Assembly (NCBI GenBank): GCA_002405835.1
Contig: DHMO01000053.1
Span: forward strand, 38,240-102,239
DNA length: 64,000 nt
Direction of reading: 5' to 3'
DNA from: Lentisphaeria bacterium UBA4640
Lineage (GTDB): Bacteria; Verrucomicrobiota; Lentisphaeria; Victivallales; UBA1829
Shown here: positions 35,517 to 43,013 of the stretch, piece after piece
How positions within the stretch are numbered: the stretch's first letter is position 1
Layout of the letters: each line of letters starts with the position of its first letter
Notes under the pieces: model-generated
Told to the model about the DNA's origin: nothing
The model's database searches: none
What the model saw: the letters and a program-made list of their open reading frames with translations, nothing else
Translations under genes and position numbers: made by a program

Positions 35517-36427
35517 TGCGGACACTTCTTCTGTTTCTGCTCTGTCTCTGCTGCACGGAACTTCCAGCCCGCGGATATGCCGCGTTCCGGATGGATCTGA
35601 TGCAGGTTCCAGAGTCAACGGAGAAAAATCCGGAAACGGCAATCCGTCATTCAGAGACCCGTACAGCGCTGACAGTCTTTATGAACGTCCTTTCCGGAAC
35701 GCGCGCGGAACTGAAACTCTATGACCGCGCTGGGGAAACACACTGCGGTTTTTCCATGAGCGCCACGCCGTCCGTGCTTGTTCCGCAGAAACGGGTCGGG
35801 ATGGATTTTTCCGCCTTCTTCCGGATGCCGGGCAAAGATACGGACAGCGCGGTTGCAGTTTCCGCAAAACGCAATCTCCGGGTGCCGAAACCGGTTTCCT
35901 GCGGACTCTTCGCCATGCCCGGTGCGGGAGCGATTGTGCCCCTGCTCCGGGCAGATACGCTGTTTCCGTTCTACGGGGCAACCGGAGATTTCAAAATTCT
36001 GGAATGCTGTCTGATCGAAGCGGAAACGGGAAAGCTGAGGACGTTTTTGGCGGAACGGAAGATTCCTTTGTCAGCACTCGAAGACCCGCTTCCTTCCGCC
36101 GCCGCGCTGGAAGCGCTTGCCGCATTTCCAGCCGCCCGAAATTATCAAGTTGAAGTGAACCGTCTGCGCGGGAAGCTGCAGAAAGACGCTCTCTCGATCA
36201 CGGTCCGTCCGCTCACTGCGCCGGTGTTCCGTCTGACCGTTCAGGAAAACCGCGATGCAGGCGGAGTGACCGAAGAATTTTTCTATGAAGGCTATCTGCT
36301 TGTTTCCCGTGAATGGCTTATGGTTGCGCATCTGCGCTCGCCTCATGCCGGGAAAAAGCTGTTTTTTGAACAGAATGCCGCGGAATCGAAAGAAAAAATT
36401 CTGCTGATTCGCGCGAATTTACGATAA
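35516..36427 (+). CDS. Exported protein of unknown function
   Basis: 303 residues from the ATG at 35516, whose first base is the last base of the upstream TGA; a GTG three bases earlier is possible. Signal peptide MRTLLLFLLCLCCTELPARG. The rest is mixed beta with conserved-looking segments (CCLIEAETGKLRTFLAERKIPL, then FEQNAAESKEKILLIRANLR), but I recognise no domain. Part of the mcsA-to-split-barrel transcript, following a lipoprotein. Confidence 0.65.
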   Translation: MRTLLLFLLCLCCTELPARGYAAFRMDLMQVPESTEKNPETAIRHSETRTALTVFMNVLSGTRAELKLYDRAGETHCGFSMSATPSVLVPQKRVGMDFSAFFRMPGKDTDSAVAVSAKRNLRVPKPVSCGLFAMPGAGAIVPLLRADTLFPFYGATGDFKILECCLIEAETGKLRTFLAERKIPLSALEDPLPSAAALEALAAFPAARNYQVEVNRLRGKLQKDALSITVRPLTAPVFRLTVQENRDAGGVTEEFFYEGYLLVSREWLMVAHLRSPHAGKKLFFEQNAAESKEKILLIRANLR

Positions 36428-36438
36428 GGAGATTCTCT

Positions 36439-36924
36439 ATGAGACGCAAAGACAGAGAAATCAAAGATTTCAGCAAAATAGTCCAGATTATCCGTGAGCT
36501 TCCTATCGGACATCTTGCGATGATCGACGGAGATCAGCCCTACGGAGTCACCATGAACTACGATGCGGAAGAGAAGGACGGAATCATCACACTTTACTTC
36601 CACGGGGCAAAAGAGGGTCGCCGCCCGGAAATCTGGAAACGGAATCCCTCGGTCTACTTTTTTGCCGAACGCGACAACGGCGAAAAAGATGTCGTCATGC
36701 CGGATGGACGCCGCAACCAGACGACTTACTACGTTTCCGTTGCCGGTTCGGGCATCATGGAGGAAATCACGGACCTTGCGGAAAAACGGAAACGGCTTGC
36801 CGCAATGGTTGCGAAATTCTTCCCGACTCCGATGGACGCCCTTCCGGATGCGATGATTCAGGCTGTCGGCGTCTGGAAGCTCGTTTTGCGGAACCCGACG
36901 GGAAAGTCGAATCCGCCCTGTTGA
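36439..36924 (+). CDS. Pyridoxamine 5'-phosphate oxidase-like flavin split-barrel protein
   Basis: 161 residues. The pattern GHLAMIDGDQPYGVTMNYDAE, then ITLYFHGAKEGRRPEIWKRNPSVYF and ETITDLAEKRKRLAAMVAKFF-like helices fits the small FMN-binding split-barrel family that includes NimA-type nitroimidazole reductases. The family reduces or binds flavin-linked small molecules in the cytoplasm; the substrate here is unknown. AAGGAGA precedes the ATG. Last gene of the mcsA unit; its stop lies inside the promoter of the next unit. Confidence 0.85.
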   Translation: MRRKDREIKDFSKIVQIIRELPIGHLAMIDGDQPYGVTMNYDAEEKDGIITLYFHGAKEGRRPEIWKRNPSVYFFAERDNGEKDVVMPDGRRNQTTYYVSVAGSGIMEEITDLAEKRKRLAAMVAKFFPTPMDALPDAMIQAVGVWKLVLRNPTGKSNPPC

Positions 36925-36948
36925 TATTTTGCAAAACGCAAGTATATT
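36921..36948 (+). promoter_or_regulatory. Predicted promoter of the monooxygenase-coaD-kor unit
   Basis: TTGATA (36921-36926), 16-base spacer, TATATT (36943-36948); an AGAAGGAG ribosome-binding site precedes the ATG at 36989. Confidence 0.45.
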
Positions 36949-36988
36949 AACGGAATGACAATATCATCAAACCAGAAGGAGTCTTGCC

Positions 36989-37297
36989 ATGATCTACGTA
37001 CTCGCCACCTCGGAACTCAACGAAGGCTGCAAGGAAAAATTTCTTGAAATCGTAAAAGCGAATGTCCCGAAAGTGCTTGCCGAAGAGGGCTGCATCATGT
37101 ATACACCGACCGTGGATTTCCCCTCCGGTCTCTCCGCTCAGAAAGAGGTCCGCGCCAATTCCGTAACCTTCATTGAAGGCTGGGAAAGCATGGATCACCT
37201 GATGAAACACCTCCAGTCCGCACACATGGCGGAATTCCGCAAAAATGTGAACGGAATGCGCAAATCCTCCACGATGAATGTGGTAACACCCGCATAA
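36989..37297 (+). CDS. Antibiotic biosynthesis monooxygenase-like (ABM) protein
   Basis: 102 residues, a single ferredoxin-like ABM domain: MIYVLATSELNEGCKEKFLEIVKANVPKVLAEEGCIMYTP, then FIEGWESMDHLMKHLQSAHMAEFRKN. In the family the late His-x-x-x-F segment lines the pocket. Such small dimeric proteins oxidise quinones or other small metabolites without a cofactor, or have other roles; the role here is not predictable. First gene of the unit that continues into coaD. Confidence 0.85.
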   Translation: MIYVLATSELNEGCKEKFLEIVKANVPKVLAEEGCIMYTPTVDFPSGLSAQKEVRANSVTFIEGWESMDHLMKHLQSAHMAEFRKNVNGMRKSSTMNVVTPA

Positions 37298-37307
37298 GGA
37301 TTTTCCC

Positions 37308-37793
37308 GTGAGAACCGTTTTATATCCCGGAAGTTTCGATCCTGTCACGAACGGACACATCGACGTGACGCGCCGCGCCGCACGGATTTTCGACCGTGTG
37401 GTGATCGCTGTTGCCGTCAATGCGGAAAAAAGTCCGCTCTTCACAACGGAAGAGCGGATGGAGCTGATCCGCGCCGCGTGCAGCGATATTCCCAACATTG
37501 AAGTCGTTCATTTCGGCGGACTGCTTGCACATTCGCTGGAGCGCTTCAACGCAAGCGCCGTCATCCGCGGTCTCCGCGCCGTTTCCGACTTTGAATATGA
37601 ATTCCAGATGGCTCTGATGAACCGCGGACTCAATGAAAAATGCGAGACCCTGTTCATGATGCCGAGTCCGGAATACTCCTTCGTCAGCTCGCGGCTGATC
37701 AAGGAGATTACAAAATGCGGAGGCGACGTTTCCTCATTCGTCCCCCCCGTTGTTGCCGAAGCAATGAGAAAGAAATTCGGACAGAACAAATGA
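37308..37793 (+). CDS. coaD: Phosphopantetheine adenylyltransferase
   Basis: 161 residues, standard CoaD length. The nucleotidyltransferase motif GSFDPVTNGHIDV is at residues 8-20 (the T/H x G H form), with GLRAVSDFEYEFQMALMNR and the end PSPEYSFVSSRLIKEI. It joins ATP and 4'-phosphopantetheine to dephospho-CoA, the penultimate CoA step. Starts with GTG behind AAGGA. Its stop overlaps the yceD ATG. Confidence 0.96.
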   Translation: MRTVLYPGSFDPVTNGHIDVTRRAARIFDRVVIAVAVNAEKSPLFTTEERMELIRAACSDIPNIEVVHFGGLLAHSLERFNASAVIRGLRAVSDFEYEFQMALMNRGLNEKCETLFMMPSPEYSFVSSRLIKEITKCGGDVSSFVPPVVAEAMRKKFGQNK

Positions 37794-38263
37794 TCCGCAT
37801 CAATACAACCCATATCGGCGATCTTCCGCTGATCGTCCGGGGCGAAGAAAAAGAGGAATTCCTCGGTCTCGACCCGAAACAGCTGCCGCGGCAGAACGGT
37901 CCGGTTGCGTATGAACTCTCCGCAACCATGGCCGGAACCGACCTGCTGGTTACGGGCAAAGTCCGCGCCAAACTCGACGCCGAGTGTGCCCGCTGCCTCA
38001 AACCGCTTAAAGTCAACCTTGAAGTCCCCGATGTCTGCCACCTTTATGAAGGCGTGGAAGGGCAGATCGTGGATATTTCCGATGAAATCCGCGAAGATCT
38101 CCTGCTCATGCTCCCGGTCGCTTTTCATTGCAAAGAAGACTGCAAAGGACTCTGTCCGCACTGCGGCGCCGACCTCAACACCAATCCGTGCAATTGTGCG
38201 GAAAAAGAGGAGCTTCCGCCGGAGGACTCCCCCTGGGGAGCGCTCGACAATCTCAAATTCTGA
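37790..38263 (+). CDS. YceD/DUF177 family protein
   Basis: 157 residues from the ATG at 37790, which overlaps the coaD stop (ATGA). Two Cys groups: CARCLKP (~60) and HCKEDCKGLCPHCGADLNTNPC (~110-130), then the family end PPEDSPWGALDNLKF. DUF177 proteins usually precede rpmF (ribosomal protein L32) and are linked to 23S rRNA accumulation. Here rpmF does not follow; a nitroreductase does. Likely a zinc-binding ribosome-related protein. Confidence 0.9.
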   Translation: MIRINTTHIGDLPLIVRGEEKEEFLGLDPKQLPRQNGPVAYELSATMAGTDLLVTGKVRAKLDAECARCLKPLKVNLEVPDVCHLYEGVEGQIVDISDEIREDLLLMLPVAFHCKEDCKGLCPHCGADLNTNPCNCAEKEELPPEDSPWGALDNLKF

Positions 38264-38275
38264 AAGGAACTTGTC

Positions 38276-38860
38276 ATGGAATTTACCGAACTTCTCGCCA
38301 GACGCCGGAGCATCCGCCGGTTCAGGCAGGATGAGATTCCGCTGGAATCACTCAAACAGCTTGTTGAAGCCGCGGCGCTCGCGCCCTCCGCACGAAATGA
38401 TCTGCCGCTCCGCTATGTTCTTGTCTGTGAGAAAAATCGGCTGAAAGCCGTGTTTGAAGAAACGGCATGGGGCGGGAACGTGCGCCCGCACCGCAACCCG
38501 GTGTTCGGGGAGACCGCGCCAACCGCGTTTCTTGCGGTCTGCGCACCGGGAGAACCGGAAACTCCGCCGGCGCAGAACATCGTGGCGGATGCCGGAGCGG
38601 CGATTCAGACGATTCTGCTGCGGGCGGTTGAACTCGGGCTCGGCGCATGCTGGCTCGGCGCATTCAGCCGCAAAAATGTCAGTGCAATTCTCGAACTTAA
38701 TCATCAAACCGTTGTCTATCTTATAGGTCTCGGCTATCCTGCGGAAACTCCTGAGCTTCAGCGGATTCATGCCGGAGACTCCACCAAATATTATTTGGAT
38801 GGCAACGATGTTATCCACGTTCCGAAATACTGTGCGGAGGATATTCTGACCATCCGGTAA
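38276..38860 (+). CDS. Nitroreductase-family flavoprotein
   Basis: 194 residues. The family N-terminus is clear (LLARRRSIRRFRQDEIPLESLKQLVEAAALAPSARNDLPLRYVLV), with FMN-binding RRSIR. In the C-terminal half, ELGLGACWLGAFSRKNVSAIL and YLIGLGYPAE are the usual continuation. It uses NAD(P)H to reduce an unknown nitro, quinone or flavin substrate. The gap of 12 bases from yceD and the strand suggest co-transcription with the Kor genes that follow. Confidence 0.92.
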   Translation: MEFTELLARRRSIRRFRQDEIPLESLKQLVEAAALAPSARNDLPLRYVLVCEKNRLKAVFEETAWGGNVRPHRNPVFGETAPTAFLAVCAPGEPETPPAQNIVADAGAAIQTILLRAVELGLGACWLGAFSRKNVSAILELNHQTVVYLIGLGYPAETPELQRIHAGDSTKYYLDGNDVIHVPKYCAEDILTIR

Positions 38861-38897
38861 CCGCAACAGAGCGGAAACGCATTCAGGGAGGTTTTGA

Positions 38898-39125
38898 ATG
38901 AAGCGTTATAAAGTCAAAGTGGAACCCGAGGAGTGCAAGGGATGCGGACGCTGTATTCTGGCGTGTCCGCGTTCCGTTCTTGCCATGGGGAAACATCTGA
39001 ACGAAATGGGCTACACATTCGTTCAGCCGGTCAAAGATGAGTGCATCGGCTGCGGAGCCTGCTTCTACCAGTGTCCCGAACCGGGCGCAATCACAGTCTT
39101 TGAAATTACAGAAAATGAGAATTGA
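38898..39125 (+). CDS. 2-oxoacid:ferredoxin oxidoreductase, ferredoxin-like (delta) subunit
   Basis: 75 residues with two 4Fe-4S motifs, CKGCGRCILACP (13-24) and CIGCGACFYQCP. It is the electron-transfer subunit for the alpha and beta-gamma genes that follow immediately. Ribosome-binding site AGGGAGG. The complex type (2-oxoglutarate versus branched-chain 2-oxoacid) cannot be set from this subunit. Confidence 0.93.
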   Translation: MKRYKVKVEPEECKGCGRCILACPRSVLAMGKHLNEMGYTFVQPVKDECIGCGACFYQCPEPGAITVFEITENEN

Positions 39126-39134
39126 GGTGACGAC

Positions 39135-40208
39135 ATGGCATATCTGAACCGTCTGCTGCTCAAAGGAAACGAAGCCGTCGTCTACGGAGCTCTGCTTGCC
39201 GGATGCGATGCTTTCTACGGCTATCCGATCACCCCTGCGAGCGAAGTCGCCCATTCCTCCGCAAAACTTTTTCCGATGCTCCACCGCACATTCCTTCAAG
39301 CGGAATCGGAAATCAGCGCAATCAATATGGTAATCGGAGCAAGCGCCGCCGGCAAACGCGTCATGACAGGAAGCTCCGGACTCGGAATCAGCCTGAAACA
39401 GGAAGCGGTCAGCTATCTTGCCGCATTTGAACTGCCCGCGGTCATTGTCGACGTCATGCGCGGCGGTCCCGGTCTCGGCAACATCAGTCCCGAACAGAGC
39501 GACTACTTCCAGGTCGTCAAGGGCGGCGGACACGGCGCATACCGCTGTCTTGTCTTTACCCCCGACTCCGTTCAGGAAATGTGCGACTGCGGTTACAACG
39601 CTTTCGCCATGTGTGAAAAATACCGTACCCCCGCCTACATTCTCGCCGACGGCGTGATCGGTCAGATGATGGAATCGGTAACCCTTCCCGAACCGACTGA
39701 CTATGTGTTCGATCCGGAATGGGCGGTCAACAAGTACAACGACAAGGGCGAGGCGAATTACCTCACCACGATCTATCTGGAAAACGATGAACTGGAACGC
39801 CGGAACAATCTTCTTCAGGAGAAGTTCCGCCGGATTCAGGAGAATGAACAGAGCGCAGAAGAGTACATGACCGATGACGCCGAACTTGTCTTCGTCGCCT
39901 ACGGAATCTCCGCCCGAATCGCCCGCACCGCCGTTCACGAACTGCGGAATGAAGGATACAAAGTCGGACTTCTCCGTCCGAAGATGGTCTTCCCCTTCCC
40001 CGAACGCGCGCTGAACAAACTTGTGAATGCGGAAACCGTGAAAAACTTCCTCTGCGTCGAACTGAGCCCCGGCCAGATGATTGAAGACGTCAAGCTCTCA
40101 ATCGAATGCCGCCGCCCCGTCCACCTCGCCTACCGCATGGGCGGCAACATTCCGTCGGTTCGTGAAATCTGTGAAAAAGCCGTCGCGATTCTGAAAGGAG
40201 CGTGCTGA
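39135..40208 (+). CDS. 2-oxoacid:ferredoxin oxidoreductase alpha subunit (KorA/VorA-like)
   Basis: 357 residues. The N-terminal segment GNEAVVYGALLAGCDAFYGYPITPASEVAH is the pyrimidine-binding domain signature of this family, followed by GSSGLGISLKQEAVSYLAAFELPAVIVDVMRGGPGLG; the C-terminal domain II ends with FLCVELSPGQMIEDVKLSIE. It oxidatively decarboxylates a 2-oxoacid with CoA, giving acyl-CoA and reduced ferredoxin. The ferredoxin gene lies 9 bases upstream; the beta-gamma gene lies 1 base downstream. Confidence 0.94.
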   Translation: MAYLNRLLLKGNEAVVYGALLAGCDAFYGYPITPASEVAHSSAKLFPMLHRTFLQAESEISAINMVIGASAAGKRVMTGSSGLGISLKQEAVSYLAAFELPAVIVDVMRGGPGLGNISPEQSDYFQVVKGGGHGAYRCLVFTPDSVQEMCDCGYNAFAMCEKYRTPAYILADGVIGQMMESVTLPEPTDYVFDPEWAVNKYNDKGEANYLTTIYLENDELERRNNLLQEKFRRIQENEQSAEEYMTDDAELVFVAYGISARIARTAVHELRNEGYKVGLLRPKMVFPFPERALNKLVNAETVKNFLCVELSPGQMIEDVKLSIECRRPVHLAYRMGGNIPSVREICEKAVAILKGAC

Positions 40209-40209
40209 A

Positions 40210-41685
40210 ATGAGTGAAGAGATTGTAAAATTCGGAAAATCCAAAGTCTTTTTCGACACCTTCACACGCCGTCCCGGTCCGATCAAGAAGAACATGCACT
40301 ACTGCCCCGGCTGCGGACACGGCATTCTTCACAAGCTCATTGCGGAAGCCGTTGAGTATCATGACATCCAGAAGAAAACCGTTATTATCGCCCCCGTCGG
40401 CTGCGCGGTCTTCTCCTACTATTACTACAACTGCGGCGGAATTTCCGTTCCGCACGGACGCGTCCCCGCGGTCGGAACCGGACTTGTCCGTGCTCTGCCG
40501 GACAACTTCGTCATCTCCTACCAGGGCGACGGCGACCTCGCGGCAATCGGTCTGAACGAGTTTCTCCAGGCGGCGAACCGCGGAGAAAACATGGCTGTTT
40601 TCTTCGTGAACAATTCGACCTACGGAATGACCGGCGGACAGATGGCTCCCACCACGCTTCCCGGTCAGAAAACCGCCACAAGTCCCTGCGGCCGCCAAAT
40701 CGAAACCGACGGTTATCCGCTGAAAGTCTGCGAAATGGTCAATGCACTTGCAGCTCCGGTCTACATCGAACGCGTCGCTTTGACTTCCACCGCGAAAATC
40801 ATGCAGGCGCGGAAAGCGATCCGCAAAGCGGTCGGACTCCTGAAGGAGCGCAAGGGATTCTCGCTCGTCGAAATTCTCTCTCCCTGTCCGGTCAATTTGA
40901 AGATGGACGCCAAGACCATCAACCGTTTCATCGACGAACAGATGAGCCGTTATTTCCCGCTCGGCTGTTTCCGCGACAACACGGAAACGGCGCAGCCGCA
41001 CCGTTTTGAGCGTCCGGTTCATGATCCCGATCTGGTCCGCCAGGTTCTTTTCCCGCCGAAACTCAATATCGGCGTTGCGTCGGATTTCAAGAACCAGTCG
41101 AAAATTTTTGAACATGAGCGCCGCATCAAAATTGCAGGATTCGGCGGACAGGGCATCCTGAGTCTCGGCATCATGCTTGCGACGATGGGCAAACTGCGCA
41201 ACTTCAATGTCACCTGGCTTCCCTCCTACGGACCGGAACAGCGCGGAGGCTCCGCGAACTGTTCGGTGATTCTGAGCCGCAATCTTATCGGTTCGCCGGT
41301 GATTGATGACAGCTGCAATCTTCTGATTGCCATGACACAGGTCGCACTTGACAAGTTCCTGCACGAGTTGAAACCGAACGGCGTGCTGATTTATGACAGC
41401 TCGACGATGAAGGTTCCGGAGCACATCGCGGAATCGCATCCCGTTTTCGGCATCAAAGCGTTGGATATTGCACTTGAACTCGGCAGTCTGAAGTGTGCGA
41501 ACTCGGTGATTCTCGGAGCCCTCTCCGCGATCCTCATCGACCGCTATCTCGAAGGCGCCGACAAGCTCGACTTCGACCGCGCTTTTGAAGAGGCGATCAT
41601 CGACTGCTTCAACAACAAGCCGGATGTCATCAAACTGAATCTCTGCGCATTCTATGAAGGCAAGAAAGCCGTCAAATTCAACTGA
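40210..41685 (+). CDS. Fused beta-gamma subunit of 2-oxoacid:ferredoxin oxidoreductase
   Basis: 491 residues in two parts. Residues ~15-290 are the beta subunit: MHYCPGCGHGILHKL, the thiamine diphosphate motif GDGDLAAIGLNEFLQAANRGENMAVFFVNN (~106-135) and the STYGMTGGQ loop. Residues ~305-491 are the gamma subunit: IAGFGGQGILSLGIMLATMG, then LPSYGPEQRGGSANCSVILS. Beta and gamma are often separate genes (KorB, KorC); here they share one chain, joined by a short linker with no internal start evident. Works with the upstream alpha and ferredoxin subunits. A terminator follows. Confidence 0.93.
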   Translation: MSEEIVKFGKSKVFFDTFTRRPGPIKKNMHYCPGCGHGILHKLIAEAVEYHDIQKKTVIIAPVGCAVFSYYYYNCGGISVPHGRVPAVGTGLVRALPDNFVISYQGDGDLAAIGLNEFLQAANRGENMAVFFVNNSTYGMTGGQMAPTTLPGQKTATSPCGRQIETDGYPLKVCEMVNALAAPVYIERVALTSTAKIMQARKAIRKAVGLLKERKGFSLVEILSPCPVNLKMDAKTINRFIDEQMSRYFPLGCFRDNTETAQPHRFERPVHDPDLVRQVLFPPKLNIGVASDFKNQSKIFEHERRIKIAGFGGQGILSLGIMLATMGKLRNFNVTWLPSYGPEQRGGSANCSVILSRNLIGSPVIDDSCNLLIAMTQVALDKFLHELKPNGVLIYDSSTMKVPEHIAESHPVFGIKALDIALELGSLKCANSVILGALSAILIDRYLEGADKLDFDRAFEEAIIDCFNNKPDVIKLNLCAFYEGKKAVKFN

Positions 41686-41698
41686 GATTCAAACAATT

Positions 41699-41742
41699 CG
41701 GGCGTCTTCTGTTCCGCACAGTAAGACGCCCGGTTCATTTTT
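41699..41742 (+). terminator. Terminator after the kor operon
   Basis: A 10-base-pair stem (CGGGCGTCTT at 41699-41708, AAGACGCCCG at 41723-41732) extended by a CTGT/ACAG pairing with one bulged base, followed by TTCATTTTTAA. The T run is interrupted, but this is a good candidate. Confidence 0.7.
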
Positions 41743-41791
41743 AATATCAGCAAAGGTTTTGCAAAAAACAGATTAACTTTCTTTGCAATAA

Positions 41792-42799
41792 TTACTCTTT
41801 TGCACGTACTATGCAAACGCTATCTATGGCTCTTTTTACCAGAGACTCTTGTTTTAGCGTGCTTTTATAGGTGTACGGAGGTAAACTTTTGGCATTCGCT
41901 GCAAAATTAATATTTTGAGGGAGTGTACCAGTTGCATTCATGAAGTCTTGTTCTGATATTTTTGAGGTAATAACTCCTATGACTTCCCCTTTTTCATTTA
42001 TCAACGGAGCTCCAGAACATCCAGGCTGAACAGGAACAGTTATTTGAATTTGTCCATCAGCTATAGTAGATATGACTCCATCAGCAAATTTTGGCTCTTT
42101 CCCAAGCAATCCAGCAACAGGAAAACCGACAGAAAATACTTTTTCCCCAATAGTAGGCGCCCCTTCATAAACAGGAATTACTTTTTCAGGGAATGGGCGT
42201 TCACAATGCAATATAGCAATATCGTTAATACTATCTTTTCTTTGCAGTGTTACAGGAATCCATGCATCTTTTACAAAGATAACGATTTCTGTTGTATTTT
42301 CGACCACATGGTATGCGGTAACCAATGTATCTGGCTTAATAAAGAAAGCTGTTCCTTGAGCGACTTTTGTTTTTCGTGGCGATGGAGTTTTTATATTTAC
42401 TCCTTCATATGAGGTTGCACGCCTTTTTACGAATGCTGGAATTTCTGCAATCTCTTTAAACTCTGATAATCCTGTCAGCATAGAACGCGTATAGATAACG
42501 GTCTTATTCCTCTTCAAATAGTACATTTTACCGCTATATGTGCCCTTAACCAACATGAAATCCGGACGCCCGTGCTCCGCGAAATAAGCAGCCATTTTAG
42601 AGTCTGCGGCAGCTTCTATATCCATTCGCCGATCGCCATCCTGTTCTTGAGATGATATAAGACGGTTCTCATAATAAGGAGTTGTTGATCCTAACTCATA
42701 TCCTGCAGCTAACTGTCTGCATCCACAAAAAGAAACTATAAGTAACGCCAAAGAGGAAGTGCTTATTTTTCTGAAGTTTGTCACTAAACGGCTATTCAT
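41792..42799 (-). CDS. Exported trypsin-like serine protease
   Basis: 335 residues. N-terminal signal anchor (residues 10-26, SLALLIVSFCGC) that may be a lipoprotein signal with Cys 27. From residue ~147 a chymotrypsin-like fold carries the catalytic triad: His in VTAYHVVE, Asp in NDIAIL and Ser in GCSGAPL. There is no PDZ domain after it, unlike DegP/HtrA. Base use differs sharply: the gene is visibly richer in A and T than the surrounding DNA, suggesting recent acquisition. It lies just downstream of the tRNA-Arg 3' end, on the same strand. Confidence 0.85.
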   Translation of the reverse strand: MNSRLVTNFRKISTSSLALLIVSFCGCRQLAAGYELGSTTPYYENRLISSQEQDGDRRMDIEAAADSKMAAYFAEHGRPDFMLVKGTYSGKMYYLKRNKTVIYTRSMLTGLSEFKEIAEIPAFVKRRATSYEGVNIKTPSPRKTKVAQGTAFFIKPDTLVTAYHVVENTTEIVIFVKDAWIPVTLQRKDSINDIAILHCERPFPEKVIPVYEGAPTIGEKVFSVGFPVAGLLGKEPKFADGVISTIADGQIQITVPVQPGCSGAPLINEKGEVIGVITSKISEQDFMNATGTLPQNINFAANAKSLPPYTYKSTLKQESLVKRAIDSVCIVRAKE

Positions 42800-42839
42800 A
42801 CACAGAACCCTTTCAAGAATAATATTGAGGCTGAAAAAT

Positions 42840-42916
42840 TGGTGCTCTCGGCGCGAATCGAACGCGCGACCTGTTCTTTAGGAGAGAACCGCTCTATCCA
42901 ACTGAGCTACGAGAGC
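42840..42916 (-). tRNA. tRNA-Arg (anticodon CCU), CCA encoded
   Basis: On the minus strand a complete cloverleaf: acceptor GCTCTCG/CGAGAGC (7 pairs), D arm GCTC/GAGC, anticodon arm GTTCT/AGAAC with loop CTCCTAA (anticodon CCU, decoding AGG), T arm GCGCG/CGCGC with TTCGATT, discriminator A, then encoded CCA at 42840-42842. 74 bases without CCA. Upstream is an A-rich stretch with repeated CAGAAAAAA. No terminator is obvious before the protease gene, 41 bases downstream. Confidence 0.97.
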
Positions 42917-43013
42917 TTTTTTTCTGTTTTTTCTGTTTTTTTCGTTTACTTATTTGAAAACTCTGTTAATATGCACTATGATACGAAAAAATCAAATGGA
43001 AATCAGAAAAAAT

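Noticed and set aside
41740..41790. Possible attachment-site repeat of the tRNA-Arg 3' end beyond the protease gene
   Set aside because: I looked for a copy of the tRNA 3' end sequence in the DNA after the protease gene and found none, and there is no integrase, so an integrated element is not supported.
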